From Obelidium mucronatum (Eukaryota > Chytridiomycota > Chytridiomycetes > Chytridiales > Chytriomycetaceae), in the NCBI GenBank assembly GCA_025765595.1, contig JAIVFH010000625.1, forward strand, positions 1-12,260: a stretch of DNA of 12,260 nucleotides. The letters run 5' to 3'. The notes under the pieces were generated by a model. The model was given only the letters and a program-made list of their open reading frames with translations, searched no databases and was not told the DNA's origin. Numbering within the stretch: the stretch's first letter is position 1; each line of letters begins with the position of its first letter. Made by a program: the position numbers and the translations under genes. Of this stretch, positions 1 through 7,897 are shown piece after piece.

Positions 1-234
1 AGTGGCTCATGGATCACATGACTTGTGGTACCATATATATCGGGTGGCTGGTTGTTTGACATTTACTCTTGAACAACTTGGACGCCAGAGTGGCAAACCA
101 GTAGGGGTAGACGACTTGAACCCGTTGTGTAACTTAGCCTCCATAACTTCCCAACTAAAATACCATCATTCACCTCCATTCTCCCAACTTCTCTCCACAA
201 CGCACCCTCTCATCCTCCTTTAACCACAGTCAGG
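1..234. other. Non-coding left edge, probable 3' UTR/start of 3' LTR of the retroelement
   Basis: This stretch lies just downstream of the last pol stop codon (235-237) on the minus strand. It has no supported gene. The part from about 160 to 221 is strongly purine-rich on the minus strand, as expected near the 3' end of an LTR retrotransposon. Whether an LTR starts here cannot be proven, because the other LTR copy is not recognisable in the window. Confidence 0.4.
205..221 (-). other. Candidate polypurine tract
   Basis: The minus strand reads AAAGGAGGATGAGAGGG, purines except for one T, and is followed directly by TG at 204-203, the dinucleotide with which most LTRs begin. It sits 14 bases past the pol stop. 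Position and composition fit a plus-strand primer for reverse transcription. Other purine-rich runs lie further left (about 168-198), so the exact tract is uncertain. Confidence 0.3.
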
Positions 235-3200
235 CTATCTACGAGAGCGCGCTTCCATTCTTTCTTCCCTTGTAGACTGTGGTGGAGCTGCCGGTTTGGC
301 TTGTTGCTTCCGTCTCCGGGTGGCAACTGTCACTGAGACTGCAGATGTACCTTCTGCACGTTCCATTAGAACGGGTCGAGGCAGTGGCTCAACTTCCTTC
401 CTTTGTTTGGCAACCCAGCGAGAATAAGTTCCCCACCAAGCATTCTTCTGGTCCTTCATTTGTTTCCAGAATTCGTCAAGGACTGCTTGTGGCATGTCCT
501 CCTGGCGCTGCATCCACGCATGCCTAATAGGCTGGTCAAGTCCTTTAACTTTGTACACAAAACTACCCTTAGGGTCTCGATCTAACATGACCTCAAGAAC
601 ACGTTCAATGACAATCTTTGGGTCCTGAATATCACGTTCCTCAAAGTCAGGGTCTAATTTACGGGCTAACCAAACATTGGTCCCAGCCACTTTGCTTTTG
701 TGAGAGTGTACAGGTCTCTTTTGGAGGACCTTGGATTTCTTCCATCTTTCAAGCTCGGCTTCAAAATCATCACCTGTATTTTGTGCAGCTTTCTCAGCTG
801 AGTCTGTAGGGACACGAGCCGTAAAAGGTCTCAGTCTACTGACATGAACTGTCCTAAAAACAATATCTCCACCAGGGAAGGTTTCAACAACTGTGAAACG
901 GGTTTGAGAACTACCCCCTCTCTGTGCTACAATGCGCACAGGTCCTACCCATCGATAAATTAGTTTTTTAGTAACACCTAGTCTCTGGGCTTCACTAGCA
1001 AGAGGCACAGAGAGCCAAGCTCTATCACCCAGTTTAAAGCTGTATGCAGCTTGGTCTTTGTTTTCAGACTGCTCTTTTTGAGCTTCTTGCCTTTTAGCTA
1101 CCTTTGCCTTAATGATTTCTTGACGTATTCTTAAACCGTCAAGGATTTTCCTCAAAGTGATAACCTTCTGTTCCTCTGTCGAGGGTCTGATAGTCTCAGC
1201 CTCCTCCTCCAGGATAGACGTTTCAAAGACAGCCTCCTTACTTTCATTAAGAAAGACATAGTTAGGCGGGCACTCATCCATTTCTATAGCGCAAATGGGA
1301 GTCCTGATTACAACAAACTTTCCAGAATTCTCCCAAAGAGGCTCATTCCAGAAAGACAAAGGGTTATCCTTCAGAGGGTTGTACAACGTCCTCACATTGT
1401 CAACGTATTTACCTCCTGGTTTATAACAACGAAATGTACATGAAAGGACATTAGCAGCAGCTAAACTTAAAACAGGGGTTTTGATGTCAGAATCAACATC
1501 ATCAAGAGAGGTGACTGCTGGACCAATATCCAGTACTTTGTCTCTACTATAAACAACAGAAATTCTCTCAGCTGGTTTTCGCTGAAACTTTACAATAGGG
1601 TCATCATCCTCCGGATTCAAGCGATAGACATGGTCCCTTAGAGAAACAACAGAGCCGTTGTTAAGGTAAAAATACCCCGGAAAATCATACTTTGATGTTT
1701 TCTTAGCACGAGGGTCAAAAGATATACACAAGACATCGAGTTTGAAATGCTCAAAGACATCTTTCAACGTGATAAATAGCTTCTCGTCCTTGTGGAAACC
1801 GTGAATTTGCTTACAGCATTTATCCTGAAATTGTTTTAGGCTACTAAACTGTGCCACTGCAATTTTTGGAAATTTGTACTCATCCCAAGCTTTACCACAG
1901 CCCCATGAACATACAAAAGACTCTATCTCTTCATCCTCTTCTGAGATGGGGACTATATCCCTAATGGCCTGGGCCGGTTTAGGATACAAGGGGTCATCAG
2001 GACTGATGCCAAAGAAGGCATCAGAGGGTAGACGTGCATCACGGCCATGATACATGAAGAAAGGTGTTTCGCTAGTTGACGAGTGAACATGTGTGCAATA
2101 TGCAAACAGAATGAAGGGTAGAATATCATCCCAATTATTAAAATCATACTGATTAATGTAAGCTCGTAACTCCTGGGATAAGGTCTTGATTAACCTCTCC
2201 ACAGGTCCGTTAGCCCGGGGCCAGTATGGTGCTGTGAAGGTTTTATAGAACCCCATCACCTTACTCACTTGTTTCATTAAGTCATCGTCCAATGGAGGGC
2301 CGTTATCTGAATGAACAAATACAGGTACCCCCGTTCTTGTAAACACTTCTTTTACCAAGGCTTCGCAAACAGTCTTGGCAGACAAATTAGGCAAAGGAAC
2401 TGCTTCAGCCCATTTTGTGAAACTGTCTACAATTACCATGACATACCGATTGTGCGAGGCTGACTCAGTCAGGGGTCCCATGAAGTCAACAAAGACTCTT
2501 TCCCAGGGATACTCACCAAGTGGAATAGGATGCACAAAGCCAGTCCTAGCTGCATAATCCTTAGACTTTTGGCAATCCTCGCAAGACTGGATATGGTTTT
2601 TCAAATCACTTATAATGGAGGGCCACCAAAACCTGTCAAGTAATGAGGGTAGGATTTTGGAAGTACCCAAGTGGCCACTGAACAAGTCATCATGATGCTT
2701 TTCTAAGATCTCCCTTCGAAGACCATCTGGTACACACAATGCTATTCGGCCAGGCATACGACGCATAGTAGCAGAAGCTATGTCTGAGACACGGTATAAG
2801 AGCCCTTGATTATCCAACACTAAATACTTTGATCCTAAGGCCATCATCTCAGGCTCCTTGTTTTCAGGAACAATACCTTCTTCCCGATATCTAATAATGG
2901 GTCCAAAAATAGGATCTGCAAGCTGAAGTTCACGAATGCGCTTAGTGTCAAAACCAAAGAGAGGTAATGTAGTGAAACCCAAGTTGCACTCCAGGAATTC
3001 AGATTGATATGTTGCATAATCCCCCCTTGTCATTTCAGGAGAGACCCAATCGGTTTTTTCTACAGCACCAAAGTCGAGTTTTAAGTGATCTAACTTGATA
3101 TCAGCTCGCAGGCGTAAGTGGTCACTCATGTTAGTACTAGAGTCCACTCGAACATCAAAATAACAAGGCTCAATACGTTTATCAATGAGTATATGGTCAA

Positions 3201-4452
3201 TTCTCCAGAAAGGATACTCCTTTTGGTCCACGGTCTTTAAGGTCCAGGTTCCCCCCATATCCAAAGGGTGCTTAACTCTAAAGCTATCATGGAAATTGTT
3301 AAGCATGGACGCAAACCATTCTTGCTCAACTTTGGTTATAGTTGAACGAAATCGTTCAGTGAGACATTCCTCCATCACAAACAGAAGTACATCCTTATTG
3401 GAGGGGGCTATATTGAAGTCGCCAGTGGCTATAACAAGGTGTGTTTCCTGTAGTTTGCTACAATGCTCCTTGAAACTGTTTAGGAATTGCAGTTTATACT
3501 CCTGCCTTTCATCTGTACGCATACCACTAGGAATGTAAGCAGTTGTCACTGCTACTTCTCCAATTGTTAAAGTAATAATTCGACCCTCGTCCTCAGCTCT
3601 GGAGTTGTACATTCCATTTCGAATGGAACTCTCCTCAACTTGATGTGCAAGTTCGCGTCGCCAAATGATGGCAACACCTGCATACCCCAGGGTTTTGTCG
3701 TTAAAGTGACAATTCCACTCTTCAAGTTTGCTCATAGCTTCAAATAATTTCTTACTTTTGTTATCAGTGCCCATCCGCGTCTCTTGGAGGCAGATGATAC
3801 TGCTTCCCATTGAGTTGAAGAAGAGCGACAATTGTTTGTCAACAGCTTCTTTATCCAGCTTGTTTTCTTTAATGTACTTTTTTAGTAACTGTCTTAATCC
3901 ATTGATATTCCAAGTCACTACATTGAGGCTATGTCCCTCAGCCTTAAAAGGCTTTACAGGTTGTTTTGGCACCTTTTGTAGATCTGTCATAGATTTGATT
4001 CGATTATCTTTTGAGCGGTTTATTAGAATGCGTTTGGAAAGATCGCTAATTAGCTTCTGAGTTTCATCAACCGCTTCTCCCACCAGTGTTTCATAGTGGT
4101 GCAAATATTCTTTCTTTGCATATTCCAACTCATAGTGTGAGCGGTTACCCTTTAAGCCATAAATTAATGCTTGAGTCATCGAAATTAATGGGGGTAACTC
4201 AACCCCTTGGTCATTCTCTGACCATTTACCCTCTTTTTCAAGAATGAAGTCATCTTTGAAACAAAATGATGTTTCTGCGTTGGTAGTTTCAACTTCTTCT
4301 GGCAGTTTAACATTGGAGTGAATGTTCACCCTGGATAAGGTGTCAGCCACAATTTGGTTTTTTCCTGCAACATGGGTGAGAGTAATGTTGTAATTGCTTA
4401 GGGCATAAGCCCATCTAGCAAATCTACCGGTTAGTTCACCTTTCTTAAACAA
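235..4452 (-). CDS. pol: Pol C-terminal part: RNase H end, ExoIII/APE endonuclease, integrase, insertion, chromodomain
   Basis: A 1405-residue open frame. Residues 1-41 are the end of an RNase H, finishing with the ADTLSR motif. Residues 177-460 are an ExoIII/APE-type endonuclease (separate entry). Residues about 586-627 form the H2C2 zinc module of integrase (H586/H587, H594, C624, C627). The integrase core has D656, D716 and E752, with 35 residues between the last two (DD35E). Residues 838-1094 are an unidentified insertion. Residues 1095-1210 resume the integrase tail, with a GPY/F-like WVGPVRIV stretch near 1168. Residues 1279-1332 resemble a chromodomain, followed by a basic tail. The ATG at 4452 is simply the first Met after an in-frame TGA at 4492-4494; the same frame upstream continues RNase H, so this is one piece of a longer Pol and not an independent gene. 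It integrates reverse-transcribed DNA, and the chromodomain presumably steers it to chromatin. Confidence 0.9.
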   Translation of the reverse strand: MFKKGELTGRFARWAYALSNYNITLTHVAGKNQIVADTLSRVNIHSNVKLPEEVETTNAETSFCFKDDFILEKEGKWSENDQGVELPPLISMTQALIYGLKGNRSHYELEYAKKEYLHHYETLVGEAVDETQKLISDLSKRILINRSKDNRIKSMTDLQKVPKQPVKPFKAEGHSLNVVTWNINGLRQLLKKYIKENKLDKEAVDKQLSLFFNSMGSSIICLQETRMGTDNKSKKLFEAMSKLEEWNCHFNDKTLGYAGVAIIWRRELAHQVEESSIRNGMYNSRAEDEGRIITLTIGEVAVTTAYIPSGMRTDERQEYKLQFLNSFKEHCSKLQETHLVIATGDFNIAPSNKDVLLFVMEECLTERFRSTITKVEQEWFASMLNNFHDSFRVKHPLDMGGTWTLKTVDQKEYPFWRIDHILIDKRIEPCYFDVRVDSSTNMSDHLRLRADIKLDHLKLDFGAVEKTDWVSPEMTRGDYATYQSEFLECNLGFTTLPLFGFDTKRIRELQLADPIFGPIIRYREEGIVPENKEPEMMALGSKYLVLDNQGLLYRVSDIASATMRRMPGRIALCVPDGLRREILEKHHDDLFSGHLGTSKILPSLLDRFWWPSIISDLKNHIQSCEDCQKSKDYAARTGFVHPIPLGEYPWERVFVDFMGPLTESASHNRYVMVIVDSFTKWAEAVPLPNLSAKTVCEALVKEVFTRTGVPVFVHSDNGPPLDDDLMKQVSKVMGFYKTFTAPYWPRANGPVERLIKTLSQELRAYINQYDFNNWDDILPFILFAYCTHVHSSTSETPFFMYHGRDARLPSDAFFGISPDDPLYPKPAQAIRDIVPISEEDEEIESFVCSWGCGKAWDEYKFPKIAVAQFSSLKQFQDKCCKQIHGFHKDEKLFITLKDVFEHFKLDVLCISFDPRAKKTSKYDFPGYFYLNNGSVVSLRDHVYRLNPEDDDPIVKFQRKPAERISVVYSRDKVLDIGPAVTSLDDVDSDIKTPVLSLAAANVLSCTFRCYKPGGKYVDNVRTLYNPLKDNPLSFWNEPLWENSGKFVVIRTPICAIEMDECPPNYVFLNESKEAVFETSILEEEAETIRPSTEEQKVITLRKILDGLRIRQEIIKAKVAKRQEAQKEQSENKDQAAYSFKLGDRAWLSVPLASEAQRLGVTKKLIYRWVGPVRIVAQRGGSSQTRFTVVETFPGGDIVFRTVHVSRLRPFTARVPTDSAEKAAQNTGDDFEAELERWKKSKVLQKRPVHSHKSKVAGTNVWLARKLDPDFEERDIQDPKIVIERVLEVMLDRDPKGSFVYKVKGLDQPIRHAWMQRQEDMPQAVLDEFWKQMKDQKNAWWGTYSRWVAKQRKEVEPLPRPVLMERAEGTSAVSVTVATRRRKQQAKPAAPPQSTREERMEARSRR
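457..618 (-). other. Degenerate chromodomain at the integrase C-terminus
   Basis: Residues about 1279-1332 show the chromodomain pattern: IVIERVLEVML, a short turn, FVYKVKGL, then a helix-like ending with VLDEFWKQM. Chromodomains at this position define the chromovirus clade and target integration through binding to histone marks or other chromatin proteins. The tryptophan normally found in the VKW motif is absent, as in the group II chromodomains of some LTR retrotransposons that lack a full aromatic cage. About 70 residues follow, rich in Arg, Lys and Pro. Confidence 0.6.
1171..1941 (-). other. Unidentified ~255-residue insertion in the integrase C-terminal region
   Basis: Residues about 838-1094 of the same frame separate the integrase core, which ends in the usual GRDARLPSD stretch, from the RQ-rich helix and LGDRAWL segment that normally follow within a few tens of residues. 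The insert starts with an acidic run, then a Cys/His-rich stretch (C848, C852, C879, C880, H884, H887) that could bind zinc, although the spacing is not that of a classical C2H2 finger. It continues with mixed alpha/beta-looking sequence and ends in an acidic EEEAET region. I do not recognise the fold. It has no stop codons, so it was probably maintained as coding sequence. Confidence 0.6.
3073..3924 (-). other. ExoIII/APE-family endonuclease domain within Pol
   Basis: Residues 177-460 of the 1405-residue frame match the class II AP endonuclease (Xth/APE1) branch of the EEP superfamily. Motifs appear in order: WNINGLR (N182), CLQETR (E224), GYAGVAI, AYIPSG (Y306), GDFN (D345, N347), WRIDHIL (D419) and SDH (D444, H445). 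These correspond to the family's Mg-binding, phosphate-binding and His-Asp catalytic residues, and none is missing. A segment near 374-392 resembles the EE.WF...L....D.FR stretch typical of ExoIII relatives. Family members cut DNA 5' to abasic sites and often have 3'-phosphodiesterase or exonuclease activity. LINE retrotransposons use a distant relative to nick target DNA, but here the surrounding polymerase is clearly Ty3/gypsy. Residues 42-176, between RNase H and this domain, are an unidentified linker. Confidence 0.88.
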
Positions 4453-4491
4453 AGGTATCAGGGCTGAATGATCTGTCTCAATTGTTATTTT

Positions 4492-4494
4492 TCA
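4492..4494 (-). other. In-frame TGA inside RNase H
   Basis: The stop lies between the WVFG end of the upstream frame and the ITIETDH stretch that continues RNase H in the same frame; the third RNase H aspartate codon is at 4471-4473. It interrupts a folded domain and is not at a domain boundary. A point mutation is the simplest reading; programmed readthrough is the alternative. Confidence 0.85.
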
Positions 4495-5823
4495 ACCAAA
4501 TACCCATCTGTCAAAGGTATTTACAGCCCATACACATGCAAGACCTTCACGATCTGTGTTGGAATATCTCTGCTCCACTTCAGACAATGTCCGTGAAATG
4601 AAAGCAACAGGTTTTCTGGATGACTTAAGGCCATCTTTGCTCTTAAGATAAAGTGCAGCTCCCAGCGCATGCTTAGAAGCGTCACATTTGATAATAAATT
4701 CATTTACATCACCAGGTTCCTGTGATGGATCAACAAGGACTATGTCTTGCTGTAACTTTGATATAAGCCCTTTAAAAGCTTCATTGCACTCAAATGTCCA
4801 ACTCCAAGCTGTATCAGCTTTCAATAGATTGTATAATGGCAATGCTATGTGTGTGAAGTTCTTCACAAACCTCTTGAAATAATTGGCAAAACCAAGGAAA
4901 GACTGCAATTGCTTCACATTGCGTGGGGCTGGCCAATTTTCAAGCTTAGTGATTTTGCTGGGGTCCATGCGGATTCCATCACGAGAAAGAACATGACCTA
5001 AGAAAGGTAATTCTGTAAAGAAGAATTGACATTTTGAAGGCTTAATCTTTAAGTTGTATTCTTGCATTCGCTCAAGAATCATCTCAATGTGTTTGAGGTG
5101 CTCATCAGCATCATTAGAGAATATAATGACATCATCTATATAAACCATACAGAATAAAAATGTATATCCTGCAAGTACAACATCCATCAAGTGTTGGAAG
5201 GAGGGTGGGGCATTTGTAAGGCCAAATGGTAACACTTCAAACTCATAGAGGCCTTGGGAAGAGATAAATGCTGTTTTCTCCTTACTGCTTTCAGCGAGTG
5301 GGACTTGCCAAAAACCACTTTGTAGGTCAACACTGCTGAAGTACATTTTATGCCCGACAATCATAAACACATCAGTAATGTTAGGCAGAGGATACCTAAA
5401 AGGTACGGTAATATCATTAATTTTTCTGTAATCCACACAGAAACGCCAACTGCCATCAGGCTTCTTGGCCAATACAACGGGGGAAGAATATTGTGATTTT
5501 GAGGGGCGGATAATTCCATCTTCTAGCATCTTCTGAATATGCTCTCTCAAAATCTGCATGCGCCCAGTTCCTTCGGGGTATGGCGCTGAATGGGGTGCCA
5601 GCGCACCTGGCTTTAGGTTGATTTCATGTGGAGGGACATCTTTAGTTCCAGATTTCATGTACTGCGAAAATACAGCACGATATTTAAGAATTAGAGTAAT
5701 CAATTTGTCTTTAATGTCCTTCCTATCAAGGGCATCAAGGTTTAAATTTAGCAAGGAGCTCTTCGTTTGTTTTTGCATCCTCTTCAGGCTCATAGTATTG
5801 TTAATCTTCTTTTGAGGTATCAT
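4492..5823 (-). CDS. pol: Pol middle part: reverse transcriptase and N-terminal RNase H
   Basis: A 443-residue frame. Residues about 105-285 are a Ty3/gypsy reverse transcriptase. The catalytic aspartates are D166 (SSVDLQSGFWQ) and the YIDD box at 228-231, with the LPFGLTNAPPSFQ motif at 198 and FLGHVLS near 274. Residues about 290-360 are the thumb/connection, including LQSFLGFANYFKRF. RNase H starts near 375 with D381 (KCDASKHALG) and E426 (DREGLA). It stops at a TGA inside RNase H and resumes in the same frame in the next block. The ATG at 5823 overlaps the end of the protease frame by 23 bases and lies in a different frame. The first 20 or so residues do not look conserved, so the true junction with the protease frame is probably near 5738-5750. 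It copies the element RNA into DNA and degrades the template. Confidence 0.92.
   Translation of the reverse strand: MIPQKKINNTMSLKRMQKQTKSSLLNLNLDALDRKDIKDKLITLILKYRAVFSQYMKSGTKDVPPHEINLKPGALAPHSAPYPEGTGRMQILREHIQKMLEDGIIRPSKSQYSSPVVLAKKPDGSWRFCVDYRKINDITVPFRYPLPNITDVFMIVGHKMYFSSVDLQSGFWQVPLAESSKEKTAFISSQGLYEFEVLPFGLTNAPPSFQHLMDVVLAGYTFLFCMVYIDDVIIFSNDADEHLKHIEMILERMQEYNLKIKPSKCQFFFTELPFLGHVLSRDGIRMDPSKITKLENWPAPRNVKQLQSFLGFANYFKRFVKNFTHIALPLYNLLKADTAWSWTFECNEAFKGLISKLQQDIVLVDPSQEPGDVNEFIIKCDASKHALGAALYLKSKDGLKSSRKPVAFISRTLSEVEQRYSNTDREGLACVWAVNTFDRWVFG
5735..5803 (-). other. Stop codon plus frame change between protease and reverse transcriptase blocks
   Basis: The protease frame ends at a TAA (5801-5803). 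Past it the same frame stays open for about 20 plausible acidic codons and then ends near 5733. The reverse transcriptase frame becomes protein-like at about the same place, close to a short A/T homopolymer run at 5741-5750. The pattern fits a nonsense mutation and a separate single-base indel. A programmed frameshift at the run is possible but would not bypass the TAA. Confidence 0.6.
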
Positions 5824-7036
5824 CCATTGGGATTGAATTCATGATGACGTTTCTTTCTGCCATAGGAAATTCTCCAAGGTTGGAAACAAACTTACGAATG
5901 CGCTTCCTAGAACGTAAAACTTTCCTTGGTATGTTGGGTACCAACTCACGCAAGTTATAGATCTCCCTGACCCTAGGTGGGGCAGCAGTTGGTGGAACTA
6001 TAAGGTCTAATTCGTCAGCAGTAAACACTAAAGGTATGAAATCAATGTCTTCTTCCTCTTCTTCTAGTTGAACATCTAAAGAGGGCATTTCAAGAGGCTC
6101 CTCCTGGGAGTCAAGTGGTATGGTCTCTCCAAGTTTGTTCTCCAAATGAGTATAGAACGACACAGTGTCAGCAGGCTGTGCCAGAGTAACCTCCATCTGC
6201 ATGTGAGCCAAGGCCAGTTGATCATTAGCAATTGCCATAGGGACTTCGACAGTATTAACTTCGTATTGTCCTCCACCCTCAACAAGTGCAATGGTCATAG
6301 AGCTGGGTAGGTGGAGACTTTTCTTAGTACCATGGTAAAAAACCTTCAATTCTAAGGGTCCCTTGAGTAGTTCTTCAGATTCTACAACAAGCTTAGGGAA
6401 GAATATCCCCTTCTCTAACAATTCAGGGATAATGTTAACAAATATCCTTTTATCTAAACGCAATTGGCTGATATCCGTTTCGAAAGGTAAACGAATTTTA
6501 ATATCGGCTTGTCTGTTCTTGGGGATGACTACATCCTCGTCCAAGTAGAGTTCATGGAGAGCACTCTCCGGAGTCAATTCTACAGGCAAATTAGTGTAGT
6601 ATTCCAAAGGAGCACATTTGCGCGGCAAGGGGTTTGCTTTCACCTCAACAGTGAGCGACTCCAAACCCAGTTCATCGTCACTACAGGTATAGTGCTTGCG
6701 GGATGCAGTAGGACTTTCAGGTGGTCCCCAAAAAATGCAATCTGATGAGAAACAAATGTCTATCTCAAAGAGATCACACTCAGGTGTACCGAGCAGTACA
6801 CCTCGAGGACATTCAGGTAATAAAGTATACTTTACAATTTTACTTCCTCCAACACTAGATTCACCAAGATTCGTTTTAACAAAACAGTACCCTAAGACTG
6901 GAACACGTCCTCCTATACCACGGTTTGTGATGTTACGCGTTTCTTTGTAGAATAAGTGACTCTTAGGAAGTCTTTGGAAGAAATTCCAATCCATAACACT
7001 GTGATTGCTACCTGAATCTATCAGTAATTTGTCAAT
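5801..7036 (-). CDS. pol: Pol N-terminal part: retropepsin-like aspartic protease and linker
   Basis: The frame is open from 7036, just after a TGA, to the TAA at 5801-5803; its first ATG is at 6994. The protease active-site motif DSGS is at 7018-7007, upstream of that ATG, so an ATG start at 6994 would lose the catalytic aspartate. Counting from the ATG, GVLLGTPECDLFEIDI at about 65-80 is the second conserved protease strand (the ILG region). From residue about 150 to 245 a beta-rich stretch (IPKNRQADIKIRL, then VFYHGTKKSLHLP and IALVEG) resembles the region between protease and reverse transcriptase in many Ty3/gypsy elements. The last 100 residues are acidic and include LEEEEEDIDFIPL. The protease would process Gag and Pol. 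The frame runs on from the Gag knuckle ORF. Confidence 0.82.
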   Translation of the reverse strand: MDKLLIDSGSNHSVMDWNFFQRLPKSHLFYKETRNITNRGIGGRVPVLGYCFVKTNLGESSVGGSKIVKYTLLPECPRGVLLGTPECDLFEIDICFSSDCIFWGPPESPTASRKHYTCSDDELGLESLTVEVKANPLPRKCAPLEYYTNLPVELTPESALHELYLDEDVVIPKNRQADIKIRLPFETDISQLRLDKRIFVNIIPELLEKGIFFPKLVVESEELLKGPLELKVFYHGTKKSLHLPSSMTIALVEGGGQYEVNTVEVPMAIANDQLALAHMQMEVTLAQPADTVSFYTHLENKLGETIPLDSQEEPLEMPSLDVQLEEEEEDIDFIPLVFTADELDLIVPPTAAPPRVREIYNLRELVPNIPRKVLRSRKRIRKFVSNLGEFPMAERNVIMNSIPMDDTSKED

Positions 7037-7039
7037 TCA
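7037..7039 (-). other. In-frame TGA just before the protease active site
   Basis: The Gag knuckle frame and the protease frame are the same frame, separated only by this TGA. The residues before it (GVATVNAWVGGV) look like the first beta strand of the protease and the residues after it lead straight to DSGS. The stop therefore cuts the protease domain and is not a clean gag/pol boundary. Mutation is likelier than programmed readthrough, although gag-pol readthrough at a single stop is known in some retroviruses. Confidence 0.8.
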
Positions 7040-7897
7040 AACACCACCAACCCAGGCATTCACAGTAGCAACACCGTACAACTGTTTTCGTGAGTTCTTT
7101 TTAATAGCGTTTCTCATAAAGTTGTTGTAACTTTTTGAGGGATCAGTACAGAGCTTTGTTGTTGCATAAGAGTTGTCCTCAAATCTAGCCATAACAGAAT
7201 CATTAAAACAAACAGCCTTTGGTCTAGTTAGTTTCTTGTCTTTGAGGGATAATAAGATGACGCTCTTTTTGTGTCTCAGCGGCAAGGGGAGTTGTGGTTT
7301 CACCACAACTTTCCATTGGTTCCTTAATGAAGGTTCATCCTGAGCCTCCAGTGCAAGGGAGTCGCTAAAATCCTCAATAGTTCCTTCCATTTCAAAAGAA
7401 AGTGAGAGGAGGGGTTTATCCTTAAGTGAATTGCAAGTTGAGGCTCCACTCAACTCCAATGTGCCGTTTACTTCATCACATGTAACACACTCAACGACAT
7501 CAATTTTATTTGAATTAAAACAGCCATCAGCTCTAGAAATATTTGAATGGTCAAACATCGGTGACTCTGAAGCCTCAATAAAATTGGAAGAAAACTCAGT
7601 AGAAGAAGGGACTTGGGGATTCTCTGTGTTTAAAACATCTTCAATAATTTCCTTAATTATATTAATAACTTCAGTCTTACAAGAAGGTTGATTCTTGGGG
7701 CATTCAGGATCGCGGCTCATATGCCCCAAACCACCACAACGGTAACAGCAAACTTTCTCCTTAGTAAAGCGAGAGCGTTCCTCCACATTCATGTAGGTCA
7801 TAAATTCACAGAGTTTAGCTTCTTCCGCTTCACTCGCAAGATCATCTATATGATCCGGAGAAGTTTCCAACTCACTAATGTTGGTTTCCTGCTTCAA
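7037..7897 (-). CDS. gag: Gag C-terminal part with CCHC zinc knuckle
   Basis: A 286-residue frame. A zinc knuckle lies at residues 51-66 (C51, C54, H59, C66), beginning CYRCGGLGHMS; the last spacing is six residues instead of the usual four. The knuckle would bind the element RNA during packaging. It is preceded by an acidic segment and followed by about 170 Ser- and acid-rich residues with no recognised domain. The last dozen residues look like the first protease strand. The frame is open upstream to a TAA at 7976-7978, adding 26 codons that look continuous with the coding sequence, so the ATG at 7897 is not a convincing start. It probably belonged to one Gag(-Pro) frame together with the capsid-like ORF to its right, from which it is separated by that TAA and a frame change near 8025-8050. 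Confidence 0.75.
   Translation of the reverse strand: MKQETNISELETSPDHIDDLASEAEEAKLCEFMTYMNVEERSRFTKEKVCCYRCGGLGHMSRDPECPKNQPSCKTEVINIIKEIIEDVLNTENPQVPSSTEFSSNFIEASESPMFDHSNISRADGCFNSNKIDVVECVTCDEVNGTLELSGASTCNSLKDKPLLSLSFEMEGTIEDFSDSLALEAQDEPSLRNQWKVVVKPQLPLPLRHKKSVILLSLKDKKLTRPKAVCFNDSVMARFEDNSYATTKLCTDPSKSYNNFMRNAIKKNSRKQLYGVATVNAWVGGV

Noticed and set aside
2..223. Plus-strand open frame of 73 codons at the left edge
   Set aside because: Short, no recognisable motif, and it lies in the likely UTR/LTR region antisense to the element; chance is sufficient explanation.
3185..4060. Plus-strand open frames of 110-117 codons opposite the nuclease domain
   Set aside because: They are antisense to a strongly supported domain with ordered catalytic motifs and show no domain features of their own.
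5131..5142. YIDD instead of the commoner YLDD in the reverse transcriptase catalytic box
   Set aside because: A conservative change found in various retroelements; not notable alone.
3073..5823. Idea that the AP-endonuclease domain marks a LINE retrotransposon
   Set aside because: The reverse transcriptase, RNase H, protease and DD35E integrase are all of Ty3/gypsy type, and the nuclease is in the same frame as the integrase, not at the N-terminus of a LINE ORF2.
4492..7039. Alternative genetic code with TGA as tryptophan
   Set aside because: Both in-frame TGA codons fall at positions where a polar or basic residue fits better, and TGG is used normally for tryptophan in the same frames.
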